From: Tubulanus polymorphus
Lineage: Eukaryota; Nemertea; Palaeonemertea; Tubulaniformes; Tubulanidae
Direction of reading: 5' to 3'
DNA: 64,000 bases
Assembly: GCF_964204645.1 (NCBI RefSeq)
Contig: NC_134026.1
Span: 20,354,650-20,418,649, forward strand
Shown here: positions 1 through 17,229 of the stretch, in pieces
Position numbering within the stretch: position 1 is the stretch's first letter
How the letters are laid out: every line of letters starts with the position of its first letter
Notes under the pieces: model-generated
The model's database searches: none
Told to the model about the DNA's origin: nothing
What the model saw: only the letters and a program-made list of their open reading frames with translations
Translations under genes and position numbers: made by a program

Positions 1-3000
1 AGAATAGCAAGTCGTTTTTGTGGCCCGGTTGTGACCGATTGAATATCTCGAATCGATACCGATCTGCAAGCAGCTGCGCGACATTAGACTCGGAGACAGG
101 CCACCACTAGAAAATAATGGTTCGGAAGTTAAATGAGTTGCCGTATAGATATAAACTATACTTTTGAGGCATTGCAAGACGTGTAGGCAGATATTTCACT
201 AACGTTTAGACGATATATTGATACGTTTTTAAAAACGATAAGCATCAGAAAGAAGAACTCATATTTCGGTTTTAAATCGAGGGCCTATTTCGGGTTTGTT
301 TCCATTTGCCGAGATGATATGCCAAAATAGAAACCGGAGAAAAATATTCGCTTGTTTCACGATAAAAAAAACTGTTTAGCAAAACAAAGTACGCGTCGTT
401 TTTTTTTTTACAATCGAAATCGTATACGTAAACGATGCCTAGTACAAGTTGTTTTCGATCGTCGAGTCGAAGTTTGCGCTTCTTTTGTTGAATGACTTAC
501 GAACCCATCACGCTACTTACTACATCGACTCCAAAGCAAACCCGCACGCGTGCGTATGTGCCAAAGTGATATTCATTGCCCATACCGTTCAGCGGGCATA
601 GCAAAAACCGAACCACCTGTTCCACGCCTTTCAACTAAGTTGTTCATTTACCGTTGAACCGTCAAATCGTAAAGGGAAGATTTTTATGATCTACAAGCGC
701 AAATGCTGTTAAAGAACCGAACGCGCCGATGTTATTGCGTGCAAGTGGCTCTTCCTCGATGATCGTTGTTTGCTTTTAAAAAAAAATCCATCGCCAAATA
801 TATAGCAATACCTCGGAAAGACGAGTGTTCAACGCGCACTCTTAGCGACCTTGCGCAAACATTCCTCTTATATGGCGAATATTGGGAAACGTGTCGACCG
901 TATCTGCCCCGTCCGGTTTCGAGAAAGAAAAAAAACAACGCTGACGTTTATACGGACCTGATGCACGTGACGTCACAGCGCGTCATATTGGGCGCGCGTA
1001 ATGTTGACGGTTCGCGAGGAAAACAGAAAAAAATACACAGAAAAAACGGTGTAAACTAATAAAAGGGAATAATCGATGCGAATTTACGTGACATTTAATG
1101 ATGATCTCAGAGGCGTTTTGCCGGTAGCAGATCAAACCCCTAATTTGTCGTCATTTCATAATAGAGACAATTTGATACCCGGGCCCGAATAGCACCGTGA
1201 CATTTACTACGTGCAACATTTCGTACAAAAGTTACCTCTACACCCGGTAGCTATGCATATTTTGGGCACGGTAAAACGTATATATTTTCTTAGATTTTTA
1301 GTTCGTAGGCCTATTTATACATTTTCCGAGATCCGACCTTAAAGCTATCTTTTACGATTATTAAAATGATTATTATATCATATCGATCACTCTGCTTGTT
1401 CATCGAAATCCTCTTTCATTATTATTCACTCATTTTCGTGAAAATGATGAACTTGTGGCGTTTATTAGAGCTATCGAGCGTCTTATTTTTGTGCGACTAA
1501 TTGTGTCTAATGCGGACGTCTAGTTCATTTCATTTCATTTATTGCTCACAAAGAAAATTTGCACTGAACAATTACAAATACATTCAAATAAAAAAATAAA
1601 TGCGGTACAGAGTTATCATATATAGATTAAATTTGGTTGCAGCATCAACATGGAGTCGTTGGGGATACAGTTTACAATATAGAAAGGGGTTTTCCACTAG
1701 ACACGGGAACTTCTTTGTGTCGTGGACGTACGATTATAGGCGATCGAATGGGAAATGGTGACTGGCGTATAATCCATCCTCCCCGAATCCTTGCCGAGGG
1801 AGGATGTAGTTGACGAATGAGTATTGGCGATTGAATGAGAAATGGAGACAGGCTCGCCTTGTAAATGACGGGTGCATGTTTTCTTTTCTCGTGGTCTCCC
1901 GAAAGATATCCTTTTTTAACCGGAAGGCGAAAGTGGACGTGTGGTTTTTGAAGAACACCGTAACGTTCGAGGCCACGCGCAGACGACACAAACAAGAAAA
2001 TTAGTATCAAAATGTCGCCAACGAAAATACAGTAATGAGCTTATCTGTACAGTAGATTATCTGAACGGTGATTTCAAACAAACAGTGTACAAGTAATAAC
2101 CCCGAAAATAGGAGTCGCTGAAGACCCAGGATATCTCCCTTTCCCAGATGAGAATTGAGTGCTTCACAAAATATATGAACGTGAATGTTCATGCTATAGC
2201 TCGAGAGGCTCTCCGCGTGGCCTCGTACCAAATTTGCAAAACATAAGACTTAGTTGCCTTTCGTTTGTTTTGACATCAACTATATTCAAATCAATCCACT
2301 AATCCCGATCCGCTTTGCGAAACTGCAAAGCAGACCCACGGGTCGAGATTCGATGCGACATATAAGCATTTAAGTTCTTACTACGAATACGTACGTACAC
2401 TCATAAAACCTCGCACGAGGACATAGGGCCGTAAATTTTTCAAATTCGGCAAGATTAGAATATTCCGCGACAGTTATTGATCCCTGTCAAAGCTGTATGC
2501 ACATAAAGATATGCGCAATTTGTAAAGGCTGGGTGGCCTAAGTAATTTCCATTTTCGGGGCACATTGAAATCGAAGCCAAACAGTACGTCGTGGAATGTC
2601 AACAGTGTGACACAGTCTCAAAGAAATACTCGAGTGTCGTGAAGAAAAAGTTACAATGGGTTTTTAATCTTTTCGAGTGCATAATACTGGTAAATGACAT
2701 GTAAAATACACATTGCGGTTGTAACCAGTAGTGTTTAAAAAGAAACGTAATTCGCCATAAAAAGGACCGATAATGGCGCACAGGTACACACACAGCTATA
2801 AACAAACTGGGTCTTCGCGCTCGCGATCCGCCGATATCGTACCGGCAATTTTCGACGAGGCGCGCGACGCCCGAGCGTATGTCGATGATCTGGATTTTAT
2901 GGATTTATCCATTTATCAGAGATCTCGCCATAAATCACGATGACAAGTAATTAATGCAGCGAGCAAGCCATGCGCGAAAAGGCGGCAAGTGCTCCAAACA

Positions 3001-4575
3001 AAAACTATATGTAAAGAAATCACACCGAAAATCGTTCGGTAAATAGGCGAATGGCAAATCATGTACGCTCCGTCAATGGCTATATGCATGCGTGCATATT
3101 TTGCCGACCGAAGACCTTTTGCTCGCTATCGGCTTATTTTGACAATGTTATAAATAGTCGCAGATTTATTTTTGTCAAATTTAACTATCTCATTATTCTG
3201 ATATCAGGAATTCTTTTGCTTTTGTAAACGCGACCACTGCGGGCGGGATTCTTGAAATGCGCTGATTAATAGCGTATTGTGAAGGTTGGTATAGGGCTTA
3301 GATTAATTGATATATTAACTCACATTACTGGAAAATGAAGTACCTCGCTGGCATGTGGTTCTCGTAAATGCCTACCTGTTCAACTAACAAAGTAAAAGTA
3401 ATACGCATGGCATGGTTGTTGGTTTTTCGCTGACAATGGGGGACACATCGCCTTTCACGGCGTTCTCTGACACCGTGAGTGTTGATTTTTAATTCAAAAA
3501 GAAATCCATGGTGTTTCTTCGCCAAAGTTTGCCTGACTCTTTTTTTTACCCGAGGGACATTTTCAAATAAAGAAACATGCGGTATGTAGGGTCCAACAAG
3601 GGGAGCGCTATACGAAACGTTTTCAGGAAAATAACGTTGCGATAAAAAAACCTGATATTTTCATAGTAGTGTTTTTTTTAGTTTAGTGAACATTTGAAGA
3701 GGCGAGACAAGTTTAAGACACAAGCCCCACAGTGTTGTTTACAAACTGCAAGTCTAGCGTATTTGTTTTAAAACTGTTTTTTTTCTGTGCATACAAATAA
3801 AAATCCAACATAGAAATAGAACGATGAATCCTTGCCAAAGAAATCAGTTAAACAGTTGTACTTTTGAAACTTTGCAATATCGTAGCGGCTGTGCCCGATC
3901 TGGCGTATGGTTTGGACCTACGAGCAATCATCTCAATTGATGATTGCTCGTATAGGTTGGACGTAATGTCGTTGAAGCCGAGATGTGGCGTAAGTCGCTA
4001 AACGCTTAAGTTCCTTTCGCATTCTTTTTATATTAACAGCTTCCTTATTAACAACATTTCACCTTCTATACGCAGGCGCTGAGCTACGTCGACGTGTTAC
4101 TTTTAGCAGGGGAAGCAATCAGGACCGGAAGGCGACGGGGGAACTCGTGCCATCGCACGAAGATGCTCGGAATTAAATATTTATCAAGTATACTAATTGA
4201 TTAGTTTCCCTGGAGGTGTTTGGCTCAGCGCTACGTCGGGTGGTAAGGATTTATCACCTTTGTAAATATAAACTGATAAAAACAAACGCGTTGGATTTGT
4301 ACGAATCCGCGAAACGAAGTCGGCACTTACACAAACGCCGAATTGAACAATTGTAGCGAAAACAAAATGGCAGATTTGTAATAGACGCCTCAAAGATGAT
4401 AAGTTTAAGACTCTGTAGCTTTCAGGGACGATTTTAGACGAAGTCTGTTCAAAGCGTTGAAGTGCTGATTTCGGTTTAGTCTGGCAGTAATGATGATTTA
4501 GTTTCAATAGCGCCCTTTTCACTGTGATATAATGTTGAACAGTGCTTTCCGTTAAATCTGTGTCATGCTCCTCAG
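1..4575. other. intergenic, no supportable gene
   Basis: I find no exon with family resemblance or convincing splice sites. Around 1525-1610 the minus strand reads like the 3' tail of a 5'-truncated non-LTR retrotransposon, ending in repeats of the form AAATG. At 968-975 there is a perfect CRE (TGACGTCA) next to a CACGTG. A hairpin with two perfect 14-bp arms lies at 3919-3952. The short open frames here, for example 766-1059 on the plus strand, have no recognisable domain and low-complexity composition. Confidence 0.6.
3919..3952. repeat. perfect inverted repeat (14-bp arms, 6-nt loop)
   Basis: Arms at 3919-3932 and 3939-3952 are exact reverse complements around the loop TCAATT. Partial pairing continues outward (CCTA with TAGG). 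It is probably a relic of a small inverted-repeat transposon; no function is evident. Confidence 0.6.
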
Positions 4576-4810
4576 ACTATAACTCTTACCATTTATCGGT
4601 CATCTCTCCCTGGGGAGAAGCAACATCCGAGCAGCTGCTAGGCGCTCAGGACTCATCTATATCAGAACGGGCACCCATTTGCTCCTGGGTGAAGACAGCC
4701 AATGAGGATACGAGTCTTGCCCAGGGACACTACGGTAATTTACGGGGTTCGAACCCACGACCTGGCTTCCCAGATTCGAACCTCTGAACACTCGTCCACG
4801 CCGCTCGCTA
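4576..4810 (+). repeat. tRNA-like SINE-type repeat, copy 1
   Basis: Contains box-B-like GGTTCGAACCC at about 4747 and a segment resembling TCTTGCCCAGGGACAC at about 4718, a core common in invertebrate SINE-like repeats. A diverged second copy at 41330-41500 shares the opening (ACCATTTATC...GTCATCTCT..CTGGGGAGA), the middle (GGCAATGAGGATA-like) and the GAGGACA-like core. Shorter relatives with the TTCGAACCCAC end lie near 8390, 23278 and 39689. No A box fit for a functional tRNA gene is visible. Confidence 0.6.
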
Positions 4811-6245
4811 GTTCACAGTACCCGAGTAACCTCTTAAAATTCTCAAATCACGAATTTGGCTACATGGACCGCGGGGACATACATAATTTTCGTCCGTATT
4901 GGTTTAATCAATTTCAATTCGATTAGGATTTCGTTGGTTCATCTTGCGTTAGCCGATTGCCTTATAGATATTAGATATATTATTAGCCCCTTTATAGTGT
5001 TTACTCTCTTTGGTGTTGACTTCGTTATTGGTAGTTTATATACACGGCGATCTCAAATAAAAGCTTATTTGAACGCAAGAATGAGAAGTATGTACGTATA
5101 CGTGAATATATATGTCACCTGTACCTGTGTACAGATTTGTCAGACCGATATCCAACTGTTCCTGTTCGTGTTGCATTGTGACCGCGTCTGCAGATCATGA
5201 CATTTGTGAAAGAACTACATTCTGTGTTGCATATTATCAGATCAAACCGTCGAAGAATTGGAAGACATTTTTTTGAACGAATGGAATGCGGCTTATTGAG
5301 ATCCTTTTTTTTCTCTTTCTCTCCGGCTCTCTATCGAATCGAACCGACGTGCACATTGAACAAACACAGCCGTGCGCTTTTCAGATATTGGCCGAAAACC
5401 GCGGGAATCCGTAATACACGCGCTGTTAAAGTCATCGGGCTTAACGCTACTCGGCATCGAGTGCGAATTACAAACATTTTTCAGTCTAAATATGCAACAT
5501 TTAAGCCGCTCGCATACAAAACATTTCGGCAGTGATTTATGTCAACGAGGTAATGGAATTTCCAAGATAAGGAATGAGAAGAGGCCTACCTTGTATGTGA
5601 AGTTGTTTATTTTTGGTCCGCCGCGCTCTAGCCTTCGCCATAACCAGCCCTAAGAGTAGACATGTCATGAAAACACCCCCTATCCTCATTTCGAAGACGT
5701 CATGTCGCTTAAGGAGACATCGTCTAGCCTGTTAAAGAGCTATCCATTGTGTCACCTGGTCGTTTTGCCCATGAATGTTGCCGAGATGTCGGTGGTCCAC
5801 ACGAAATTTAAGTAAGCGATGACGGTATACTCCCCTCGGAGAGAGTCAACCTGGACGATAATGTCATTAGACGCGCGCAAGTACAGCGTGCCCGGTGAGG
5901 GATATGAACCCTCGATAACTTAAAATGCTTCAGCGTTAGGAGTAATTGAATTCAATGAGAATATGACGTCTTTCCTGAGCTCCCGACGTACCCGGGCTCA
6001 TCGTCGCAATGTATCGCGCAACTGCGACTACATCTCACACACTTTCTGTCAATTAATGATTAGACTAATAATTGCGCGCGCGAATTTTAGGTAAATCCAT
6101 CGGCTTTCGACGACGTCACGCGCGCGTCCCACCCACTATAACCGCCGTCAGCAAATCTTCTTTAAACTGATGATGCAAATCGCTGTAACCAAGTATCGCC
6201 CCCAGCATCCAATGCGACGAACGGAGTTTTAACTATTTATAAATA
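4811..6245. other. intergenic, no supportable gene
   Basis: No exon is supported. A GGAATTTCC kappaB-like word occurs near 5555, and a tRNA-box-like GATATGAACCCTCGATAAC segment near 5899 is probably another SINE scrap. Confidence 0.5.
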
Positions 6246-6248
6246 TAA

Positions 6249-11578
<5,330 letters not shown>

Positions 11579-14541
11579 ATGGCGAACGGACTTCGTTTTC
11601 TAGCTTTCCTCGCGTTCGCCGTCTGCTTGGCGGCGGCGAAAGATGTCACCGGGAAGGAGCAAGGGGTCTGCGGTCAGTGCAGACCGGAACGATGTCCCAA
11701 ACTGATCAAATGTATCGCCGGCATCACTAAAGATAGATGCGGTTGTTGCGATGTCTGCGCCCTGAAAGAAGGAGAAGTTTGCGATCATCCTCAGGCTCCG
11801 AATCGACACGTGAAAGATCTAAACTGCGGGGAAAATCTCGAATGTCGCCTGCGAGATGACCTCGACGAGACGTCAAAGCCACAGGGTCTGTGTTTGTGTA
11901 AATACAGCGACATTTTATGCGGCTCCGACGGGCAGACGTACGAAAGTGTTTGTCAGCTGTCCGAAAAGTCGTTGACGTCGGGCAAGAAGATCCGAGTTCA
12001 GCATCCTGGTCCGTGTAGAACTGGTAAGGCCTTGTTTCAGTCACGTCTATAACTTGGAATTCATTTGCAATTTTTACGCATGTACAAAGTGTAATGAAAT
12101 GAAAGTTTGTAATTAGATGATATTGGATTCCCGGTCAAAATATGTATATAAACATGACAATTCAAAGATTGTGAAGATTTTATTCCCTCGTCTGCGATTA
12201 AAACTAATGGAGCTCACTGCATACAATATGTATATATTGATACGTTTAAATGCGCATAATATTTACTAACTTTGAAAGTGTGATATGATAACCTTATGTC
12301 AACAGTCAATATGAGTGCACTTAAGATTTCGATAAAGTCGCTTAATCTATCCGTGAAGCTCGTCGATCGTTATGCGAGTGGATAGATGTACCTCGTACAC
12401 GGCTGCACATAATGCATCGGCTTTCAACCCGCGGTTTTTTCTATTATTCCGCGCTAATGAAAACGTCGTGGCAATGTCGGTAAAAAGGTTGACCCAAAAA
12501 CCTCTTCTCTCCGCCTCACTGACGAGTTTGTATGTTGTTGCATCACATAGTTTTTTTCTATGAGATACATTTTGATTAGAAAAAGTCAGTGAAGCGATCA
12601 ATAGAACGCAACCGATTTTATCCCACGTTTTAGTAGCTTTTATTTATTGAGATTTATCATAATAAATACGTATCAGAATTACGACGTTACCGTTCTTTTC
12701 TTTTTTTACCTGCCGACCAAGCTTTCATCTTTCTCCTAAGATTTGAGGTCGGAGAAGATCGAATCGAATGCTCTGGACGGACCGATAGGGCTGGATAGAT
12801 CATTGCACTGCTTCTTAATTTCGCCACTATATATTAGGATAAGAATTCGGGAAATCGGCCCGCGCTCCCTCGGGACCTGCTGATGCTGATAATCGAATTG
12901 CATAGCTAGCTATCATTCAGTTAATTAATGCTATTTCTAATTACCGCTTGCCATGTACATAATATATAGCCATCATTATTTATAGTGATATTGAATCAAA
13001 ATATCGTTCAATCGTTTTTCAGTTCCAGTAATCGTCACCGGCCCGAAGAACGTTCGCAACACAACAGGTTCGGACATATACATGTCCTGCGAGGCGAAAG
13101 GATTCCCGATCCCGACGATCGAATGGACCTGGACCAATGCGAACAAGGAAACAATTTATCTACCGAGTGAGTATGCGCAGCGGCGCCGTAATTCCGCAAA
13201 GTCCGAAGTTAATTTTCAATCAACTTTGAACTAGATTCACGCTGCCGAATAAAAAAATATTATGACGCGAGACGCCATGGTTTACTTTCCTTCTCAGCGT
13301 ATCTATATATTTCAAATGATAATTGATTTGCTTGTTGATACGAGAAAAGCTAATCCGATTTTATGAATTGAAATAAAGAACCAATTGTGCGGATTACGCA
13401 CAGGTTAAGGCTAACCAAATTGATACTTTATTTCTCCTTAGCTTAAAAAAGTTGGCTAGGCCGGCTGCCTATATCCCATGTACATTACTTTTTTAAATAT
13501 CATGGCAGCTATAGAAATGAACTGGTATTATTGCGGTTTACAAAATGGCCCGACCGATTAGGAGAAACGAGGTATCATTTTTAGCCTAATAGCGAACCTG
13601 GAGGACCATCGCTTGCCTTAGGAAGGATATTTGCCGTTCTGTCCTTCCGCGAGCTACGTATCGTTGGCGTATAGGGCCTAAGCTCGATAGATCTGTATAA
13701 TTATCAAATGCGTAATTGAGTACTTGCCTTAGTTCGCGATCGTTAATTAATACATTACCCCGATCGAAATAACAAAATCACACGTTCTAAATATACGGAA
13801 GCGAAGTTTATTTTTGTATCTAATACATCAGGAATGCATTCGACTTATGTATGAGCGTTACTGCAAAAAATCGAGCAGCTGCCGAGAGTGTTCATCGTAT
13901 GCGCGGATCCAGGATTGCTTCTTTCCAATCGAACCGGGGATAGAATCGGATCAGTTGCCTAACCAAATTTCATATGACACCATAAGTTTGCGGATTATGG
14001 TTATTGATCGATAGACTCCTGTAGAAAAGATGGCTGTGAAAAGATCCAATTATATATCTCATGTCGGAAAATCAAGTCATATGGATGTAGGCTTATATAT
14101 TACATTTCTCTTTCAACGGTGCAATCAGATTTTCAGTTCAATTTGTTTTCTCTTCTGAAAACTATCATTCATGGGCAAAAATGAAACAAAATTACGTCAA
14201 AATCTTAGTAAATTTATGTGCAGCAGCCATATTTATACAGCTGCAACACTAAGCACGATTTTGATCTGTTGCATAACCGAGGAAGTTTCCCGTTACACAG
14301 GTAGTTCAGGCTTTTTCTCATACTGACATACATGATTGTTGATTATTCTTTTATTCAACCAAAGGTGACGATCTTCACGTCTCGGTTAATTCGCGTGGCG
14401 GTCCTGATAGATTCGAGGTGACTGGTTGGCTTCAGATCATGAATCTGCAAGAACTACACCAGGGCGACTACGCGTGTTTGGCCCAGAACGCGCTGGGAAT
14501 CAACTCCGCCAAGGCGCGGGTCAACGTCGTGTTGAAACAAG
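11579..14541 (+). CDS. secreted IGFBP-Kazal-Ig protein (IGFBP7/KAZALD1-like)
   Basis: Three coding exons are readable: 11579-12023, 13023-13166 and 14365-14541. Every junction is phase 1 with GT and AG borders. Residues 1-20 form a signal peptide (hydrophobic, ending LAAAK). Next comes an IGFBP N-terminal domain with the DRCGCCDVCA motif, then a Kazal domain (CLCKYSDILCGSDGQTY) with the usual cysteines. Exons 2 and 3 encode one I-set Ig domain: Cys in YMSCEAKG, the following EWTW, and the closing GDYACLAQN. This order matches vertebrate IGFBP7/IGFBP-rP1 and KAZALD1, secreted modulators of IGF, BMP or matrix signalling. The last exon is uncertain. Acceptor 14604/14605 gives a 62-bp exon with stop at 14666 (about 275 residues). 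Acceptor 15151/15152 gives an 8-nt exon ending KQEL (257 residues). Confidence 0.9.
13421..13578. mobile_element. TIR MITE (TGATAC...GTATCA family), copy 1, in an intron
   Basis: Starts TGATACTTTATTTCTCCTTA and ends AGGAGAAACGAGGTATCA, so the ends are imperfect inverted repeats. It shares internal words (CTATAGAAATGAACTG, TTTACAAAATGG) with copies at about 22526-22714 and 23723-23913. It sits in the second intron of the IGFBP-like gene. Confidence 0.75.
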
Positions 14542-15467
14542 GTAATTGATAAGCTACAATAAAACTGCGCGAATCTTGAGTTTTCTGATTTTGCTATCAT
14601 TCAGTCGAGGCACCAGTTTGGGGATTTTCTGAGTTATTCAAACGCGATGAATTTTTTCGGTACTAACCAGTTAGCGTCATGGTAGCTAGCTGGCAGCTAC
14701 ACTTCACCTGCTTAAGAAACAGGACATCCAACTAAGCGGAAACGCACATCTTCAGTCTATCTTTAACAATATCGTCTCGTTTTTATCCCACTAGGGGTGA
14801 ATCCGAAAAGGGCTTCATTGTATCGCGTTCACTTTTCGTCCGTCGTCCGTCCGTTCCGCAGACGGAATCGGGTTTTCTGCGAAGTGTATATTTGTATTTT
14901 CATTATTGGTAGATATACTATTTTCTAACAACAATCTTTTGCAAAGGTTTTGAGCTCGCGGTATGTTCTTCGATAGATGTGAGTTTCAATGTTTTATTGG
15001 TTTCTGTATTTGATTGATATCGTTGAATAAGTCGAATATTGAAATATTCAGATTGTCGAGCATTTCAACAACTGTGCATGATGCCTCGATCCCTGGTCGA
15101 TGTACATATACCAATGATTCCATCGCCTTTCCTTGTTTTATTTTCTTTCAGAATTGTGAGCAGCGTAATGGTGTTCCTATTCTCAAATGAAGAAGAATGC
15201 ATGGGAAATGTTATAGATATTTCGAGAGTTGACTGACGTTTCATGTTCATCCTCCACTCTCATCAACTGATGTATTGGTGCTATATTTTTTATACATGTA
15301 TACTTAAATCTAGGATAAATAGGCTTCGAAGTGTTTCGAAATATTTTGGAATTAGATATTCAAATGCCAGAAATCACTGCCAATAATTTAGCTTTCGATT
15401 TTCCAATGATTTGGTTAATCATGGTTGCAGTACGGTCGCTAAAATGAGATTAAAGTCATTCAAACTA

Positions 15468-15623
15468 GAGTGTAACCTCGTTATAACGAACTCAGATACA
15501 ACGATTCATCGGAAAAAGCAAAAAGGAAGATTTGATTTATTTCATGCTGATTATAAGGAACTATTGGCTTCAACGGACATTTTTTCTGATACCATGAAGT
15601 TCGTTGTAGCGAGGTTCCACAGT
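15468..15623. mobile_element. pogo/mariner-like MITE, copy 1
   Basis: Left end GAGTGTAACCTCGTTATAAC and right end GTTGTAGCGAGGTTCCAC form diverged terminal inverted repeats. They match the other copies at 17684-17837 and about 45718-45889. Confidence 0.7.
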
Positions 15624-16378
15624 CGCTTGTCTTGATCCTTTTGAGAGTACATGTTTATTCAAATCACGGTCGATAAATCAGCGGCTTGCTTGGTCAATCG
15701 TTTTACAAACGACTCGCTTGTAATGTTAGTTATACTAATAAAATGCGGTATTTCATCTCAAATGATGTGCGTAGTAATATTGTCTTGATAGTATTTCCGG
15801 GCCTCATCGTCAAATAACTTGGTGGTTAAGTAAAACTATATAGCGCCAACGAATAAATGCAATTTCTGAGACGTATAGAAATTAAAATCTAGCTAATCGT
15901 TACAATATGACGACGTCACGTTCGATTGTTTAAGAGGGATTTGATGACGATATACGATTTCGCTTCAAACAAGTAGAATCAGTAGGTCGCAGTATCTGTG
16001 ATGAAACAATAAATGTCTAACAATAGTCGAATGAGTAAAATGTTTACTGAAATAATAGAAATAAACTTTGCATGTATTTCTGGTGGTTCCTACCACCCTT
16101 AATCAGTCTAAAATACTAATGAAGGGTGGTAAGGACCACACCCGAAATGTCTAATAAACTTTTTAGTCATTCAACAGTATTGCGGGATTTTACATTTATA
16201 ATATACTGACTTCATATCGGCCTGTTAACACGAGAGTTTCAACTTTGATTCATATTTCAAAAACTCTTAAAAGTGCATTTTCACTATTCTTTCTGCATTA
16301 TAAGGATGAAGATTGATCTTTCATTCGCCCTTATTTTCAAAGAATTTCGTTAATTTCCTTATTGCACAATGTTGAAGG

Positions 16379-16731
16379 TGACCCGCGTTGGCACGGTCAG
16401 GGCGTTGTTACGACCAAATGCTGACCTTTTCCTGGAATGAACTCCTATTCAACCCTCCGAAGTTTTACGAGAAACGGTCACTGATCTAAAGCTACAAGAG
16501 TCGACGAACTGTGACCGATAATTCACAGGAAAATTCCGTGGTTACATTGTACTTCCAATTTAAAGGTCAAGCGGAAGGCAGGAATGTTACGCAGTATTGT
16601 TGAAAAGCTTGACCACGCTGGTCAGCGAAATCCCCAGATGACCGATGTTTGTTTGTTGTTTGCCCGCATAGGCGACAAAGTTCGCGACCTACAAATGACC
16701 ACCTGGTGACCGCTTTCTACCCCATAGGTCA
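16379..16731. promoter_or_regulatory. cluster of nuclear-receptor half-sites (GGTCA/TGACC)
   Basis: Twelve GGTCA or TGACC pentamers occur in 353 bp, at 16379, 16395, 16422, 16476, 16512, 16565, 16610, 16620, 16639, 16696, 16707 and 16727. About 0.5 would be expected from base composition. Three extend to the perfect hexamer AGGTCA (16422-16427 reversed, 16564-16569, 16726-16731). 16610-16624 is an exact palindrome TGACCA-CGC-TGGTCA (everted, spacer 3). 16696-16712 holds two half-sites in direct orientation with a 5-nt spacer, the DR5 geometry of retinoic-acid response elements, though the first base of each hexamer is non-consensus. Function is inferred, not shown. Confidence 0.45.
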
Positions 16732-17229
16732 AATATTCAGGAGTGTCGCGCATGTGTTAGGCATTTACGAACCCGAAATAATTTTTTTGGACATTAAACG
16801 GATATAAACTGATTTTTGTATATTGCGATAAGAAAAACAATATTATTAATACTGTATAAAAATACCCGTATGTTAATTAAACGATTTGCGATATAAATAA
16901 TAATATACATGAATATTCGCATAGACTCGCACACAAAAGATATTGATATAAATAGATTGAGCCGGCAAATTATCAACCAGTAAATACATTTTGTCACTCA
17001 GACTAGATGCGGTTTAAATATCACTACGATAAACGTCCTTTCTGTACCTTTTTAGAACTAAAAGTAGTGCAGAATAATAAAACAGGTTTCCGTTATCAGC
17101 GCGCGTCACAGCAGGCGTACTATTAACTCAATATTTGGTGAATGCAGTACACCAAAGAATTATTGTACATGTAAGCCATCAATCGCCTTTTTTCTTTGGT
17201 TTGTGATGATTAATTTGATGTTAAAGTCT

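Larger units (their letters stand above)
14542..17229. other. gap between convergent IGFBP-like and CYP26 genes
   Basis: Holds the two candidate last exons of the IGFBP-like gene (14605-14666 and 15152-15159), a pogo-like MITE (15468-15623), an inverted repeat near 16082-16145 built on a GGTGGT..CCACCCTT word, and the nuclear-receptor half-site cluster at 16379-16731. No other gene is seen. The minus-strand open frame at 16794-16997 is AT-rich and has no domain. Confidence 0.55.

Noticed and set aside
766-1059. 97-codon plus-strand open frame
   Set aside because: No signal, domain or splice context; Lys-rich low-complexity end. Treated as chance.
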